In this document: piece by piece, positions 43,804 through 53,103 of the stretch
Position numbering within the stretch: position 1 is the first letter of the stretch
Layout of the letters: every line of letters starts with the position of its first letter
From: Breznakibacter xylanolyticus
GTDB lineage: Bacteria; Bacteroidota; Bacteroidia; Bacteroidales; Marinilabiliaceae
Length of the DNA: 64,000 bases
Assembly: GCF_003254275.1 (NCBI RefSeq)
Contig: NZ_QKZK01000018.1
Location: forward strand, 1 to 64,000
Direction: 5' to 3'
Program-made: the position numbers and the translations under genes
The notes under the pieces: model-generated
What the model was told of the DNA's origin: nothing
The model's database searches: none
What the model saw: only the letters and a program-made list of their open reading frames with translations

Positions 43804-44613
43804 TCACCCACCAATCAACTCCTTAATAATCATCGTCATCTTGGGTTCGGCGGCAGCAGCCACCTTTTGCACCTCCTCATGAGATATCTCAACAATTTGC
43901 CCCGGCACCCCTGAGTCGGTGATGATGGAAATGCCAAAAACGGTCATGCTCATATGACGCGCCACAATCACTTCGGGCACGGTGGACATGCCCACGGCAT
44001 CACCGCCAATGATTCGGAAGAATTTATACTCAGCCGGCGTTTCGAACGTGGGGCCTGCCGTACCCACATACACACCCTGCTTCACACCAATGCCGTGCTT
44101 CCGGGCAATGTCATGAGCCCTTGCAATAAGAGCCTTACAGTATGGCTCACTCATATCGGGGAATCGGGGACCAAGATCCGAGTGGTTTTTACCTATCAAC
44201 GGATTCGTGCCAAACATATTGATGTGGTCGTCAATGATCATGATGTCACCCACCACGTATTCGGGGTTCAACCCGCCACTGGCATTAGAAACAAACAAGG
44301 TGTCGATGCCAAAAAACTTCATCACCCGCACGGGAAAGGTGACCTGCTCCATGGTGTACCCCTCGTAATAATGGAAACGCCCCTGCATGGCCAACACCTC
44401 CACGCCATTGATGGTTCCAAAAATGAGTTGTCCATGGTGCCCCTCTACCGTTGAAAGCGGGAAATGGGGAATTTCACCGTAAGGAATTGTCTTCACAATC
44501 TCAATTTCATTCACCAAACCACCCAGCCCGGTTCCCAGGATGATGCCCACACGCGGGCGCAAGGTGGTTTGCGACTGAAGGTATTCACACGTGGCTTTGA
44601 TTTTTTCTAACAT
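43804..44613 (-). CDS. Purine-nucleoside phosphorylase
   Basis: 269 residues from ATG 44613 (an upstream in-frame start would extend it deeper into lpxK). It splits purine nucleosides with phosphate into base and ribose 1-phosphate. Motifs are I-L-G-T-G-L-G-G-L (phosphate loop, about 24-32), V-E-G-H-H-G-Q-L (about 59-66), F-V-S-N-A-S-G-G-L, G-P-T-F-E-T-P-A-E-Y (substrate loop) and G-M-S-T-V-P-E-V (the class I trimeric type). It overlaps the end of lpxK by 29 bases and is the last gene of the sppA-lpxK-pnp run. Confidence 0.94.
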   Translation of the reverse strand: MLEKIKATCEYLQSQTTLRPRVGIILGTGLGGLVNEIEIVKTIPYGEIPHFPLSTVEGHHGQLIFGTINGVEVLAMQGRFHYYEGYTMEQVTFPVRVMKFFGIDTLFVSNASGGLNPEYVVGDIMIIDDHINMFGTNPLIGKNHSDLGPRFPDMSEPYCKALIARAHDIARKHGIGVKQGVYVGTAGPTFETPAEYKFFRIIGGDAVGMSTVPEVIVARHMSMTVFGISIITDSGVPGQIVEISHEEVQKVAAAAEPKMTMIIKELIGG

Positions 44614-45688
44614 ACTCCAAAATTTGTGAGTTAAACATTTCTTGCTCCCCAAAAAGAATATACGGCTCAATGGGAATGACCCATAAAGAACGATGCAATA
44701 ATGGCGACAATTCGGTAATCTCTTTCAGCCTTATCGCATCCTTTTCGGTGGTCACAATGGCGCGCTCTCCGTCGGGTAATTGAAGGAAACGTGATTCAAC
44801 AGAGGCTAAATCACGATGTGAGAAATCGTGATGATCACCAAACGAACACGGAATTACCCGATAGCCTAATTGATTCAAATGCTGATACAACGGCATGGGA
44901 CGGGCAATGCCTGTTAACACAAGCACACTTGCACCTCCGCCAAAAGGCACCGCACCTGGAAACAAGGCATAAGGATTTCCATATTGAAATGCCGAAAAGA
45001 AAACCTTTTGATGTTCAGCCGGCTTTAATCGCTTCACAATAGATTGCGCCCTATCCATTGATAAATTGGGCAAACATTTGGTGACAATAATGATATTGGC
45101 ACGCTTGAGCCCCGACATCGGCTCACGCAAATCACCCGCAGGCAGAACGGCATCGTGCCACAACGGACGGGAAATATCCATGAGAACCACCGAAAATCCG
45201 GGTTTCACATGTCGATGCTGATACGCATCGTCCATCACAATAACCTGAGGCGAAGGAATTTGTTGCAAGGCCCATTCAATGCCAGCCACACGCTTCTCGG
45301 CCACCACCACCCCCAAACCGGGAAACTTATGGAGCATCTGTTTGGGTTCGTCGCCAATATCATGGGCAGTCGATTGTTGGGTCGCCATCACCACTCCCTT
45401 AGTTTTACGTCGATATCCACGACTGATAAGGGTGAGACGATACCAGGGTTGCAACAAACGCACCAAATATTCGGCATGTGGCGTTTTGCCGGTTCCACCC
45501 ACGGTGATGTTCCCTAACGAAATCACCGGCACATCAAACGAGCGGGACGAAATCCATCCCCAATCGAAAAAAAGGTTGCGCAACCGAACCACAATTCCGT
45601 AAATCAACGAAATAGGGAATAAAAGCCAACGCACAAGGTGCAACAGCCGGGATACTTCCTGATAATATGAGACTTTTGATTTTCCCAT
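44585..45688 (-). CDS. lpxK: Tetraacyldisaccharide 4'-kinase (lipid A synthesis)
   Basis: 367 residues from ATG 45688. It phosphorylates the 4' position of the lipid A disaccharide at the inner membrane. An N-terminal membrane-binding helix (15-35) precedes the P-loop N-I-T-V-G-G-T-G-K-T-P (about 59-69). D-D-A-Y-Q-H-R matches the family block D-D-G-x-Q-H, with Ala for Gly. V-V-T-T-E-K-D-A near 320 is also typical. The start overlaps the sppA stop by one base (TGATG) and its end overlaps pnp, so the three genes are coupled. Confidence 0.93.
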   Translation of the reverse strand: MGKSKVSYYQEVSRLLHLVRWLLFPISLIYGIVVRLRNLFFDWGWISSRSFDVPVISLGNITVGGTGKTPHAEYLVRLLQPWYRLTLISRGYRRKTKGVVMATQQSTAHDIGDEPKQMLHKFPGLGVVVAEKRVAGIEWALQQIPSPQVIVMDDAYQHRHVKPGFSVVLMDISRPLWHDAVLPAGDLREPMSGLKRANIIIVTKCLPNLSMDRAQSIVKRLKPAEHQKVFFSAFQYGNPYALFPGAVPFGGGASVLVLTGIARPMPLYQHLNQLGYRVIPCSFGDHHDFSHRDLASVESRFLQLPDGERAIVTTEKDAIRLKEITELSPLLHRSLWVIPIEPYILFGEQEMFNSQILEYVRKNQSHV

Positions 45689-47451
45689 CAATTCATATAA
45701 ATATCAAAAGGCATGCGCGCTTGCACTGGGTAAGCATCTTTCATGGCACGAATGTGACGAATGTATTTGGCATCTTCGCCCAAAAACCACTGTTCGATGG
45801 ATGAGCGAGCTTCACCGCCAAAACTTTTGAGAATCATCTGAATGGGATCTTCCAACTCGGGCAATTCTTCAATACGAAACTTGTCGAGATTGGCCATACT
45901 GCGAGCAATTTCAATGGCATCAGCAATACCGCCATTGACATCCACAAGGTCGATGGATTTGGCCATCTCCCCGGTCCATACACGCCCCTGACCAATGGCG
46001 TCGATGGCGCTTTTGCTCACATGGCGCCCCTGGGCACAACGATTGATAAAAAGATCATAACCCCGCTCGACATAAGCCTGCAAAAGAACTCTTTCCTGAG
46101 GGGTAAAAGGGCGATTAATGGCCGGCATGTCGGCAAATTCATTGGTCTTGACACCATCAAAGGTCAACCCAATTTTATTCATCAACCCTCCCGTGTTAGG
46201 AATGAGCCCAAAAATGCCGATGGAGCCGGTCAGGGTGGCGGGACGCGCCACAATGGTATCGGCAGCGCATGCGATGTAATACCCCCCCGAGGCAGCCAGG
46301 TCGCCCATCGACACAACCACTGGTTTAGTTTCACGCGCCAACGCCACCTCGCGCCAAATGATCTCAGAGCCCAAAGCCGAGCCACCCGGCGAGTTGATGC
46401 GCAACACGATGGCCTTCACCGCACTGTCACGTCGAGCCTGACGAATGGCTTTGGAAAGTTCCTCCGACTGAATGCCTTCACTATCGGAACCGTCAATTTC
46501 ACCTTCGGCATAAACCACGGCGATCTTATCACGAGCAAAACCGCGCTGCGCCTTCTCGACATACACACGGGCATAATCAATGCCGGCAATCGCGGGAATA
46601 TCGTCAGACGGTGCAGTTCCCGTCATTGATTTCAGTTCATCAATTAGTTCATCTTTATACTTAAGTCCATCAATCAGTTTCATGTCGACAAACAGCTGCG
46701 GGTCAGCAAACATGGGCATTTGGCTGGCAAAACGGTTTAACTCACTGGCATCGACCTTCCGGCTAATCGAAATACCGGACAACACATGTTGCCACACTGA
46801 ATTGGTATAAGCCATGGTCTGCTCACGCGAGGCTTCGCTCATCTTCTCCTCGGTAAAGGGCTCAACAGCCGATTTGTATTTACCCACACGAAAAACTTGC
46901 ATTTCAACACCCAACTTCTCGAGTGTGCCTTTAAAAAAGAGACGTTGCGAATGAATGCCCTTGAACTCAATCATCCCACCGGGCGTCAAATAAACCTTAT
47001 CGGCCACTGAAGCCAGATAATAAGCCTTTTGCGTGTACACGGGGGCAAAACTGTAGACAAATTTGCCACTCTCTTTAAAACGCATCAGGGCATCGCGAAT
47101 CTCGTCAAGGGTAGCGTACCCTGCTTCAGTCATGCCCGATTGCAACAAAATGCCCAAGATGCGAGGATCGCGTGCAGCTTTATCAATGCTCTCGAGAATC
47201 TGATTTAAGCCTTGTGGCTGGGGCATATTAGACATCCCATTCATGATTGACTGCAATGGGTTATCGATGGCTCGCTCCACAATTGGTCCATTCAGCTCGA
47301 GCACTAAAATGGAATTTGTATCAACGGTTTGTTGCTTGCTCCCCATGGCCGCAAAAGCAGCAATGATACCAAGAAAGATGAAAAAAAGAACCACTCCGGC
47401 AACCAGACCACCTAAGAAGGTCGCCAATAAGTATTTAAAAAACTTTACCAT
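45688..47451 (-). CDS. sppA: Signal peptide peptidase SppA, 67-kDa type
   Basis: 587 residues from ATG 47451, the double-domain length of the 67-kDa form. An N-terminal membrane helix (about 8-35) is followed by two ClpP-like domains. The lysine of the Ser-Lys pair is expected in P-V-Y-T-Q-K-A-Y-Y-L (about 150) and the nucleophile serine in L-A-A-S-G-G-Y-Y-I-A (about 385). I-N-S-P-G-G-S-A-L is the oxyanion strand. It degrades cleaved signal peptides in the inner membrane. First gene of the sppA-lpxK-pnp cluster. Confidence 0.95.
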   Translation of the reverse strand: MVKFFKYLLATFLGGLVAGVVLFFIFLGIIAAFAAMGSKQQTVDTNSILVLELNGPIVERAIDNPLQSIMNGMSNMPQPQGLNQILESIDKAARDPRILGILLQSGMTEAGYATLDEIRDALMRFKESGKFVYSFAPVYTQKAYYLASVADKVYLTPGGMIEFKGIHSQRLFFKGTLEKLGVEMQVFRVGKYKSAVEPFTEEKMSEASREQTMAYTNSVWQHVLSGISISRKVDASELNRFASQMPMFADPQLFVDMKLIDGLKYKDELIDELKSMTGTAPSDDIPAIAGIDYARVYVEKAQRGFARDKIAVVYAEGEIDGSDSEGIQSEELSKAIRQARRDSAVKAIVLRINSPGGSALGSEIIWREVALARETKPVVVSMGDLAASGGYYIACAADTIVARPATLTGSIGIFGLIPNTGGLMNKIGLTFDGVKTNEFADMPAINRPFTPQERVLLQAYVERGYDLFINRCAQGRHVSKSAIDAIGQGRVWTGEMAKSIDLVDVNGGIADAIEIARSMANLDKFRIEELPELEDPIQMILKSFGGEARSSIEQWFLGEDAKYIRHIRAMKDAYPVQARMPFDIYMN

Positions 47452-47810
47452 ATACAGGGTAGTTAAAACATTAAGAATCAACGCATGATATAAAACCCGA
47501 TGACCTGAAACCTTAAAGAATCATCCGAAAAGACGCCTCAATAAAAACTGACATCAACTATAAACAGTCTACATCCCTTCGCATCATGGCAAATATAGGA
47601 AATCGACATGAGGGCTTGATGAAAAAAGATGATGATTTGGAATCTCCCCGGTATTTGCCCCCCCCAAAGGCATAAAAATAGATGAAAGGGCTGTTTTTTT
47701 TGACCAAAGAAATAAAGACAACTATATAAAATAGTAATTTTACGGCTGAAAACCTGAACATTAACACGGTTATGAAAAAACAATCATCTTACCGGGAAGA
47801 AATAGATATC
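47452..47810. other. Divergent intergenic region between sppA and folK
   Basis: About 360 bases that must hold promoters for both genes. A T-rich patch (47688-47701) and taattttac near 47733 are weakly promoter-like for folK. Short minus-strand frames here (to 47783) show no motif and are not supported. The ATG at 47772 opens the same frame as folK but would add 13 unusual residues. Confidence 0.45.
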
Positions 47811-48320
47811 ATGAACAAAGTGATTATTCAGCTGGGGGGCAACCGCGGCGATGTGTTGGGTCATTTTGAATACACCTTAAACAAACTGACCGAAAAAGGC
47901 GTATTCATTGGCAAAAAATCAAAAGTATACGAAACAGAGCCTTGGGGACATACCGATAACCGTTGGTTTTTAAATCAGGTGGTTGAAATTGAAACATCAC
48001 TGGAACCGGAAGAACTGCTCGATATCACCCAGGCCATCGAGAAAGAACTGGGCAGAACCGTGAAAAAAAGCGAATGGCTTTACGAAGGTCGCCCCATTGA
48101 TATCGACATCTTGTTTTTCAATCAGGAAACCATCCACTCCGAACGGTTAATGGTGCCTCATCCTCACATCCGTTTCCGCAAATTTGTGCTGACCCCCTTG
48201 TGCGATGAATGGAAAAATATGATACACCCCGAATTTGGCCTGTCGATGAAGGAACTGCTCGAACGCTGCCACGACGAAAGTGGCATTCGACTGTTTGAAC
48301 CTGAGAAAAAACTCAACTAA
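47811..48320 (+). CDS. folK: 2-amino-4-hydroxy-6-hydroxymethyldihydropteridine pyrophosphokinase
   Basis: 169 residues from ATG 47811. Enzyme of folate synthesis that transfers pyrophosphate from ATP to the pterin alcohol. Motifs: Q-L-G-G-N-R-G-D (6-13), Y-E-T-E-P-W-G (43-49), F-L-N-Q-V-V (57-62), E-L-G-R (about 82) and R-P-I-D-I-D-I-L-F-F (97-106) with the two Mg2+-binding Asp. P-H-P-H-I-R-F-R-K-F-V-L is the closing block. It converges with upp across a shared terminator. Confidence 0.95.
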   Translation: MNKVIIQLGGNRGDVLGHFEYTLNKLTEKGVFIGKKSKVYETEPWGHTDNRWFLNQVVEIETSLEPEELLDITQAIEKELGRTVKKSEWLYEGRPIDIDILFFNQETIHSERLMVPHPHIRFRKFVLTPLCDEWKNMIHPEFGLSMKELLERCHDESGIRLFEPEKKLN

Positions 48321-48328
48321 GTATACAC

Positions 48329-48357
48329 AACAAGGGCTGTCAAACACAGCCCTTGTT
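48329..48357. terminator. Shared bidirectional terminator of folK and upp
   Basis: A perfect 12-base stem, aacaagggctgt (48329-48340) and acagcccttgtt (48346-48357), with a 5-base loop sits between the two convergent genes. The T tracts are short, so efficiency is uncertain. Confidence 0.75.
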
Positions 48358-48359
48358 AA

Positions 48360-49016
48360 TTAATCAACCTTTTTGCCATAAGCCAAATCCCCTGCATCAC
48401 CCAAACCCGGAACGATGTACGCCTTGGCGTTCAACTCCTCATCAACCACCCCCAACCACAACGTCACGGGCGCATCGCTCAGCATTTGTTGCACGTAATC
48501 AACACCGGCCTGGCTGGCCACCACCGACACAATGTGCACATGCGCAGGGTGTCCCTTGGTCAAAAGGGCATTGTATACCAACTCAATGGAGCTCCCGGTG
48601 GCCAACATCGGGTCGCACAGTATCAGAGTCTTACCATCAAGGTTTGGCGAGGCAATGTACTCGATATGGATGTTGAACTCATCGGTAAGCGTGTACTTTC
48701 GATACGCCGACACAAAGGCATTAGACGCCCGGTCGAAAAAGCTCAACACCCCGTCGTGTAGAGGCAAACCGGCACGCAGCACCGAAGCCACCACCACCTC
48801 TTCGTCGGGTACCCGCTCTGTGGCAACCCCCAATGGTGTGGGCACTTCAATAACAGCCGACGTCATGGTTTTACTAATTTCGTAAGCAAAAATCTCCCCA
48901 ATGCGCTGCAGGTTCCGGCGAAAACGCATGGGATCAGTTTGTACATCTTTGTCGCGCAACTCGGCAATAAAGCGCGAAAGAAGGGATGGCTGGGTGGAGA
49001 GGAGGTGGGTTTGCAT
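48360..49016 (-). CDS. upp: Uracil phosphoribosyltransferase
   Basis: 218 residues. It salvages uracil to UMP with PRPP. The PRPP loop is D-P-M-L-A-T-G-S-S (about 136-144), the early V-L-R-A-G-L-P-L (78-85) is the typical type I PRT block, and P-G-L-G-D-A-G-D near the C-terminus (about 203-210) is the uracil-binding loop of bacterial Upp. It converges with folK. Confidence 0.95.
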   Translation of the reverse strand: MQTHLLSTQPSLLSRFIAELRDKDVQTDPMRFRRNLQRIGEIFAYEISKTMTSAVIEVPTPLGVATERVPDEEVVVASVLRAGLPLHDGVLSFFDRASNAFVSAYRKYTLTDEFNIHIEYIASPNLDGKTLILCDPMLATGSSIELVYNALLTKGHPAHVHIVSVVASQAGVDYVQQMLSDAPVTLWLGVVDEELNAKAYIVPGLGDAGDLAYGKKVD

Positions 49017-49028
49017 AGTGTAGATTAA

Positions 49029-49823
49029 TTATTGGTTTTTTGAACACACAAACAATATTTCACGTTCATCAAGATGCATTTTTCCATCATTACCACTATC
49101 AATCAACGAATTCACAGGAACCATTGAAACTAAAAATCCTACCGACTTTAATCTATTCACATAATCCATAGCATAAACACGCACATGATCTTTTTGACCA
49201 AAAAGAGAAATTCGTTGCTCTTCATTTTCAAAACCATTTCCTTCTCGAGTTTCAGACAAAAGTAATGAAATCGGGACCTGAAGAATAGCAGTCCCACCAA
49301 TGGCCAATACACGATAAATATCTTTCATGGCCGTCAAATCAGCGGGAATATGCTCTAGAACATGGTTACAAAGAATAAATTCAAAATAATTATCTGGAAA
49401 AGCAATTTTTGTGACATCAATTTTGACCATTGAATCAATTTCAGCATACAATTGCGGATCAAAATCTCCGCAAACATATTGCCCTGATATATTTTTTTTC
49501 AGTGCGCGATATAAACCAACCTCTGGTGCAATATGTAAAACAGAAGCATAATTTCGAATTAGTTTATTTTTTTGCAAATAAAGCATGAGGGAACGCTGGC
49601 GATAACTGGACAAACAAACCGGACAGATATCATGCTCATAGAGACCTCCGCCGATAATCATTAACTCATCAATAACCTCATGAGCCAAACCGGCAGGTCT
49701 AAAATAACGCAATCGAGAATGACACACATTACAAATACATGAATTCCCAAAATAATAAATTCTCTTAAGAGCTGTTTTAACAGAAAGCGGAATGATACGA
49801 CGAAATGTCATTGGGATTAACAT
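49029..49823 (-). CDS. Class I SAM methyltransferase with N-terminal cysteine-rich zinc-binding part
   Basis: 264 residues from ATG 49823 (upstream TTG possible). Cysteines form two knuckle-like pairs, C-N-V-C (about 32-35) and C-P-V-C (about 67-70), likely zinc ligands. The methyltransferase part has V-L-H-I-A-P-E-V-G (SAM loop, about 94-102), Y-V-C-G-D-F-D, and C-N-H-V-L-E-H-I-P (motif IV). Proteins with this layout are common in glycan-biosynthesis clusters. It is divergent from the asparagine-synthetase-like gene and marks the start of the surface-polysaccharide region. Confidence 0.8.
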   Translation of the reverse strand: MLIPMTFRRIIPLSVKTALKRIYYFGNSCICNVCHSRLRYFRPAGLAHEVIDELMIIGGGLYEHDICPVCLSSYRQRSLMLYLQKNKLIRNYASVLHIAPEVGLYRALKKNISGQYVCGDFDPQLYAEIDSMVKIDVTKIAFPDNYFEFILCNHVLEHIPADLTAMKDIYRVLAIGGTAILQVPISLLLSETREGNGFENEEQRISLFGQKDHVRVYAMDYVNRLKSVGFLVSMVPVNSLIDSGNDGKMHLDEREILFVCSKNQ

Positions 49824-49919
49824 AGAGAAGGTCTTGATGAATTTTAAATTCAATCCAACAAACGATCGTTGAATGTAATTACAGGACTCATACTATATTT
49901 ACAAAAATATAAGAAAAAA

Positions 49920-51668
49920 ATGATTTTTCACTGGAAGCCTACCGAGTATATATTTACACCAGATTCGTTTACCTACAAAACATCTGATGGCCAAATTTGG
50001 TTCAAGGGATACTTCACATACCAAGAAAAGATCTATTCCGGCATAGATGCTGTTGAGATTTTGCATCAATACGCACTGAGTGAGCCTAACTGCAACTATA
50101 ATCAATTCAATGGCATCTATTCAGCTATTTTTTTATCAAATGACAAAAAAAATATCAAGATTCTCAACGACCGCTTTGGCTTTAGACCCATCTACTATTA
50201 TTATTGTAAAAATGAACTCATTCTAAGCGATAACTACTGGGAAGTTTGCAAAAGACTTCAAATAATCAACTTAGATGAACAATCAATTCTGGAACTCCTT
50301 AAGTTTACCTATGTCTTGGAGGATCGATCAATTATTAAAAATATTTTCTTCATACAGCCTTCAACAATCGCTCACATTCAACTGGATCCCAGTACTGGTT
50401 GTCAGATGCATTGCGATACATACTGGAATACTGATTACCAACCTTCTGAAATCAACATTCATGAGGCGTCTGACAGAATTAAATATCTCCTCAATAAGAT
50501 AATTCAACGATACCAAACAAGTTTATTTAAGCCACCTAAAAAAATAGGGATAAATCTAACTGGTGGACTAGACTCCAGAGTTCTTCTGTCATTACTAGTT
50601 CAAAACCAAGTATCGCCAGCATCTATCATTGCTTATACATATGGACATCCTAAAGCTGATGATCATAAGATTGCCAGAACAATCACAGATCATCTGAAAA
50701 TTAAACATCACCAAGTATTATATGGCGATGAATTCTACGATTATTTTTCTTTAGAAGTAATCGATGAGCTGACCAATCGAATTGGGTATACTAATTATTA
50801 CTCACAAGCATATGGTGTCAACCGACAGACGGATAAATATGCAGAATCAGACTATTTAATCACCGGCTCTGATGGATTCATTTTTGGAAATTTTATTAAC
50901 TTAAGGTTATTAAAAATTAACACTAAAGAAGAATTAGTTAGATACATTCTTCAAAGTAGCGGACAAGCTTGCACAGATAATGTTCTGAAAAACGGAATAA
51001 CAATACAAGAAGCCGAGGAGAAAATATTTAATCAAATATTTCAGAGCGATACCTTAAAATGTAAAGATACAATATCTGCATATTTCAACTGGATTATAAA
51101 AAACAAACCTCCCAAATTTTTACTATCTCCATTTGAATTGCAAAATGAACAAACATGTGTACTCCTCCCCTTTTATGATTATGAATTTATTGATTTTATG
51201 CTCACCCTTCCTCCCGAAATACTAATGAATCAAAATGCTTATATCAACACAGCTTACGAAAAGATTTTCATTGGCACGGAAGAATGGATGAAACAAATTC
51301 CTGTTGAAAAAAGGGGATATCCCAAGCGGAAGAGCAATCAAATCTTCTTCCTATATCGAAATAAAAAAATATTTACTAGAATTAAGAAAAAAATGTGGTT
51401 CACAATTGATTATTCGTTCCCGTTCCCTGCATTTGCTTTTTTCCGTAAAGACCAAGCAGCATGCCTGAAGAGAATACAAAAAATTTTAGCTGGTAATTCA
51501 GCAATACTATCAACCAAAGCAATTCAAAAATCGATAAAGAGAAAAACAAGGAGTGAACATTTTTTTAACTATGGATTATCGACCATACTTACCCTTTTGC
51601 GAATAGAAAAAAAAATTGATACTTTAAAAATTGATCATATAAATACTGGTGATGCTGGCAAAAAATGA
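49920..51668 (+). CDS. Asparagine-synthetase-like protein without glutaminase cysteine
   Basis: 582 residues from ATG 49920. The synthetase half shows the PP-loop L-T-G-G-L-D-S-R (about 213-220). Upstream is a domain shaped like the class II glutaminase (F-N-G-I-Y-S-A and N-D-R-F-G-F-R-P-I-Y-Y), but its N-terminus is M-I-F-H-W rather than M-C-G, so the catalytic Cys1 is missing. The enzyme would have to use ammonia or a different nucleophile. Relatives occur in capsule and exopolysaccharide clusters, where they may amidate uronic acids or other sugars. Its end overlaps the flippase start by 17 bases. A low-G+C gene. Confidence 0.82.
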   Translation: MIFHWKPTEYIFTPDSFTYKTSDGQIWFKGYFTYQEKIYSGIDAVEILHQYALSEPNCNYNQFNGIYSAIFLSNDKKNIKILNDRFGFRPIYYYYCKNELILSDNYWEVCKRLQIINLDEQSILELLKFTYVLEDRSIIKNIFFIQPSTIAHIQLDPSTGCQMHCDTYWNTDYQPSEINIHEASDRIKYLLNKIIQRYQTSLFKPPKKIGINLTGGLDSRVLLSLLVQNQVSPASIIAYTYGHPKADDHKIARTITDHLKIKHHQVLYGDEFYDYFSLEVIDELTNRIGYTNYYSQAYGVNRQTDKYAESDYLITGSDGFIFGNFINLRLLKINTKEELVRYILQSSGQACTDNVLKNGITIQEAEEKIFNQIFQSDTLKCKDTISAYFNWIIKNKPPKFLLSPFELQNEQTCVLLPFYDYEFIDFMLTLPPEILMNQNAYINTAYEKIFIGTEEWMKQIPVEKRGYPKRKSNQIFFLYRNKKIFTRIKKKMWFTIDYSFPFPAFAFFRKDQAACLKRIQKILAGNSAILSTKAIQKSIKRKTRSEHFFNYGLSTILTLLRIEKKIDTLKIDHINTGDAGKK

Positions 51669-53103
51669 CAATCCTTCTCAACTAGGTTCATCTCTATTCT
51701 GGTATGCCCTAAGTTCGTTTATCCCGCTATTAATTGGATTACTGAAGACATCTATATTTACTCGCATTTTCACACCCTTGGAGTATGGTAGTTACACCAT
51801 TGTACTGACATCGATGACCCTTTTTTCGTTGTTTTTATTTTCATGGCTCTCAAACCTCCTATGGCGTTATTATCATCACTATAAATCACAAAAGGAACTC
51901 AATAACTTTTTCTCATCTGTCATTGCGGTCTACCTGATCAACTTATCAATATATATTGGAGGATGTCTAATATGGATAAGAATGACTGATAATCCGGAAC
52001 TCAAAGGGTTAATTATGCTCTTTTTGGTTCAAAATGCCTTAAACTACATCATTACCTTCATTTTGGTCATAGACAGAATTGAAAACCGCTCCATCTATTT
52101 CAGCATCATCACACTGACCCGAAATATTTTATCATTTGGTCTATTGTTTGGTCTAGTATTCGGACTCTCGATGCGAATTGAATCCTTAATCGTTTCTCTA
52201 ATACTGATTGACATTCCTCTGGCATTCATATTGTTTATTCCTTTTATCAGAAATTATCGAGTGAGTATCACACAAATCAGAGTGGCTGATCTAAAAAACA
52301 TGATGGGATTTATTCCTGTCACTATCATCACCAATGTTGGGATGCTCATCTTAGCCCAAAGTGATCGTTACATTATTAATTATTATTATGGGTTAGGGGA
52401 TGTAGGCTTATATAATCAAGCATATAGTATAGGGATTATGGGGATGGGAGCATTAACAGGAGTATTTTTCAATAGCATAAATCCCCAAATGGTAGATATT
52501 TTAACCAACCATAAAAAAAAGATAAATAAGTATTTTCAACACAATTATTTCGTGTTCACGACCCTGTTGCTGCCAATTTCTGTATACATTACCATATACG
52601 CCAAACCATTGGCACAAATAATGCTAGGAGAGGAATTTCGAAATGCATGGGATGTAATTCCGGTCATCAGTTGGAGTTCATTTATTTTTGGGATGGTGAC
52701 CTTTCATGAAAACAAATACAAATTTAACAATCAAAACATCAAAGTGATCCTACTTTATGTAGTAGCTATTGTTTTCAATATTATACTAACGGTACTATGG
52801 GTTAAATTGTGGGGGTACAAAGCCGCAGCGTATGCCACTTTATTATCGTACCTGCTTCTCTTTTTATTATTTCACATTAATCAATTCAATGTATTTAGTC
52901 ATATCTACAGTAAATACAGGATACTTTTTGCAGTACTAATCACCCAGATCATTATCCACTATACTGTTGGCTCATGGTACAATCCACAAAGCAGCATTGC
53001 ATACTCAGCTGTTGAAGCTGTAATCTTCACGTTCATCTACATAGTATTTGCGATGCGTTATAAAAGTGAACTGTTCGGCAATAATCACGCTAAACGTGAA
53101 TAA
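51652..53103 (+). CDS. Wzx-type polysaccharide flippase
   Basis: 483 residues, 12-14 predicted helices with the MATE/MVF-like polysaccharide synthase pattern: F-W-Y-A-L-S-S-F-I-P-L-L-I-G-L (17-31), then F-T-P-L-E-Y-G-S-Y (41-49). It should move lipid-linked glycan units across the inner membrane. It is translationally coupled to the preceding asparagine-synthetase-like gene, and its 3' end overlaps the convergent glycosyltransferase gene by 19 bases. Confidence 0.88.
   Translation: MLAKNDNPSQLGSSLFWYALSSFIPLLIGLLKTSIFTRIFTPLEYGSYTIVLTSMTLFSLFLFSWLSNLLWRYYHHYKSQKELNNFFSSVIAVYLINLSIYIGGCLIWIRMTDNPELKGLIMLFLVQNALNYIITFILVIDRIENRSIYFSIITLTRNILSFGLLFGLVFGLSMRIESLIVSLILIDIPLAFILFIPFIRNYRVSITQIRVADLKNMMGFIPVTIITNVGMLILAQSDRYIINYYYGLGDVGLYNQAYSIGIMGMGALTGVFFNSINPQMVDILTNHKKKINKYFQHNYFVFTTLLLPISVYITIYAKPLAQIMLGEEFRNAWDVIPVISWSSFIFGMVTFHENKYKFNNQNIKVILLYVVAIVFNIILTVLWVKLWGYKAAAYATLLSYLLLFLLFHINQFNVFSHIYSKYRILFAVLITQIIIHYTVGSWYNPQSSIAYSAVEAVIFTFIYIVFAMRYKSELFGNNHAKRE

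Noticed and set aside
47538-47783. Two short minus-strand frames between sppA and folK
   Set aside because: Phe- and Ile-rich readings of A+T-rich promoter DNA with no motif.
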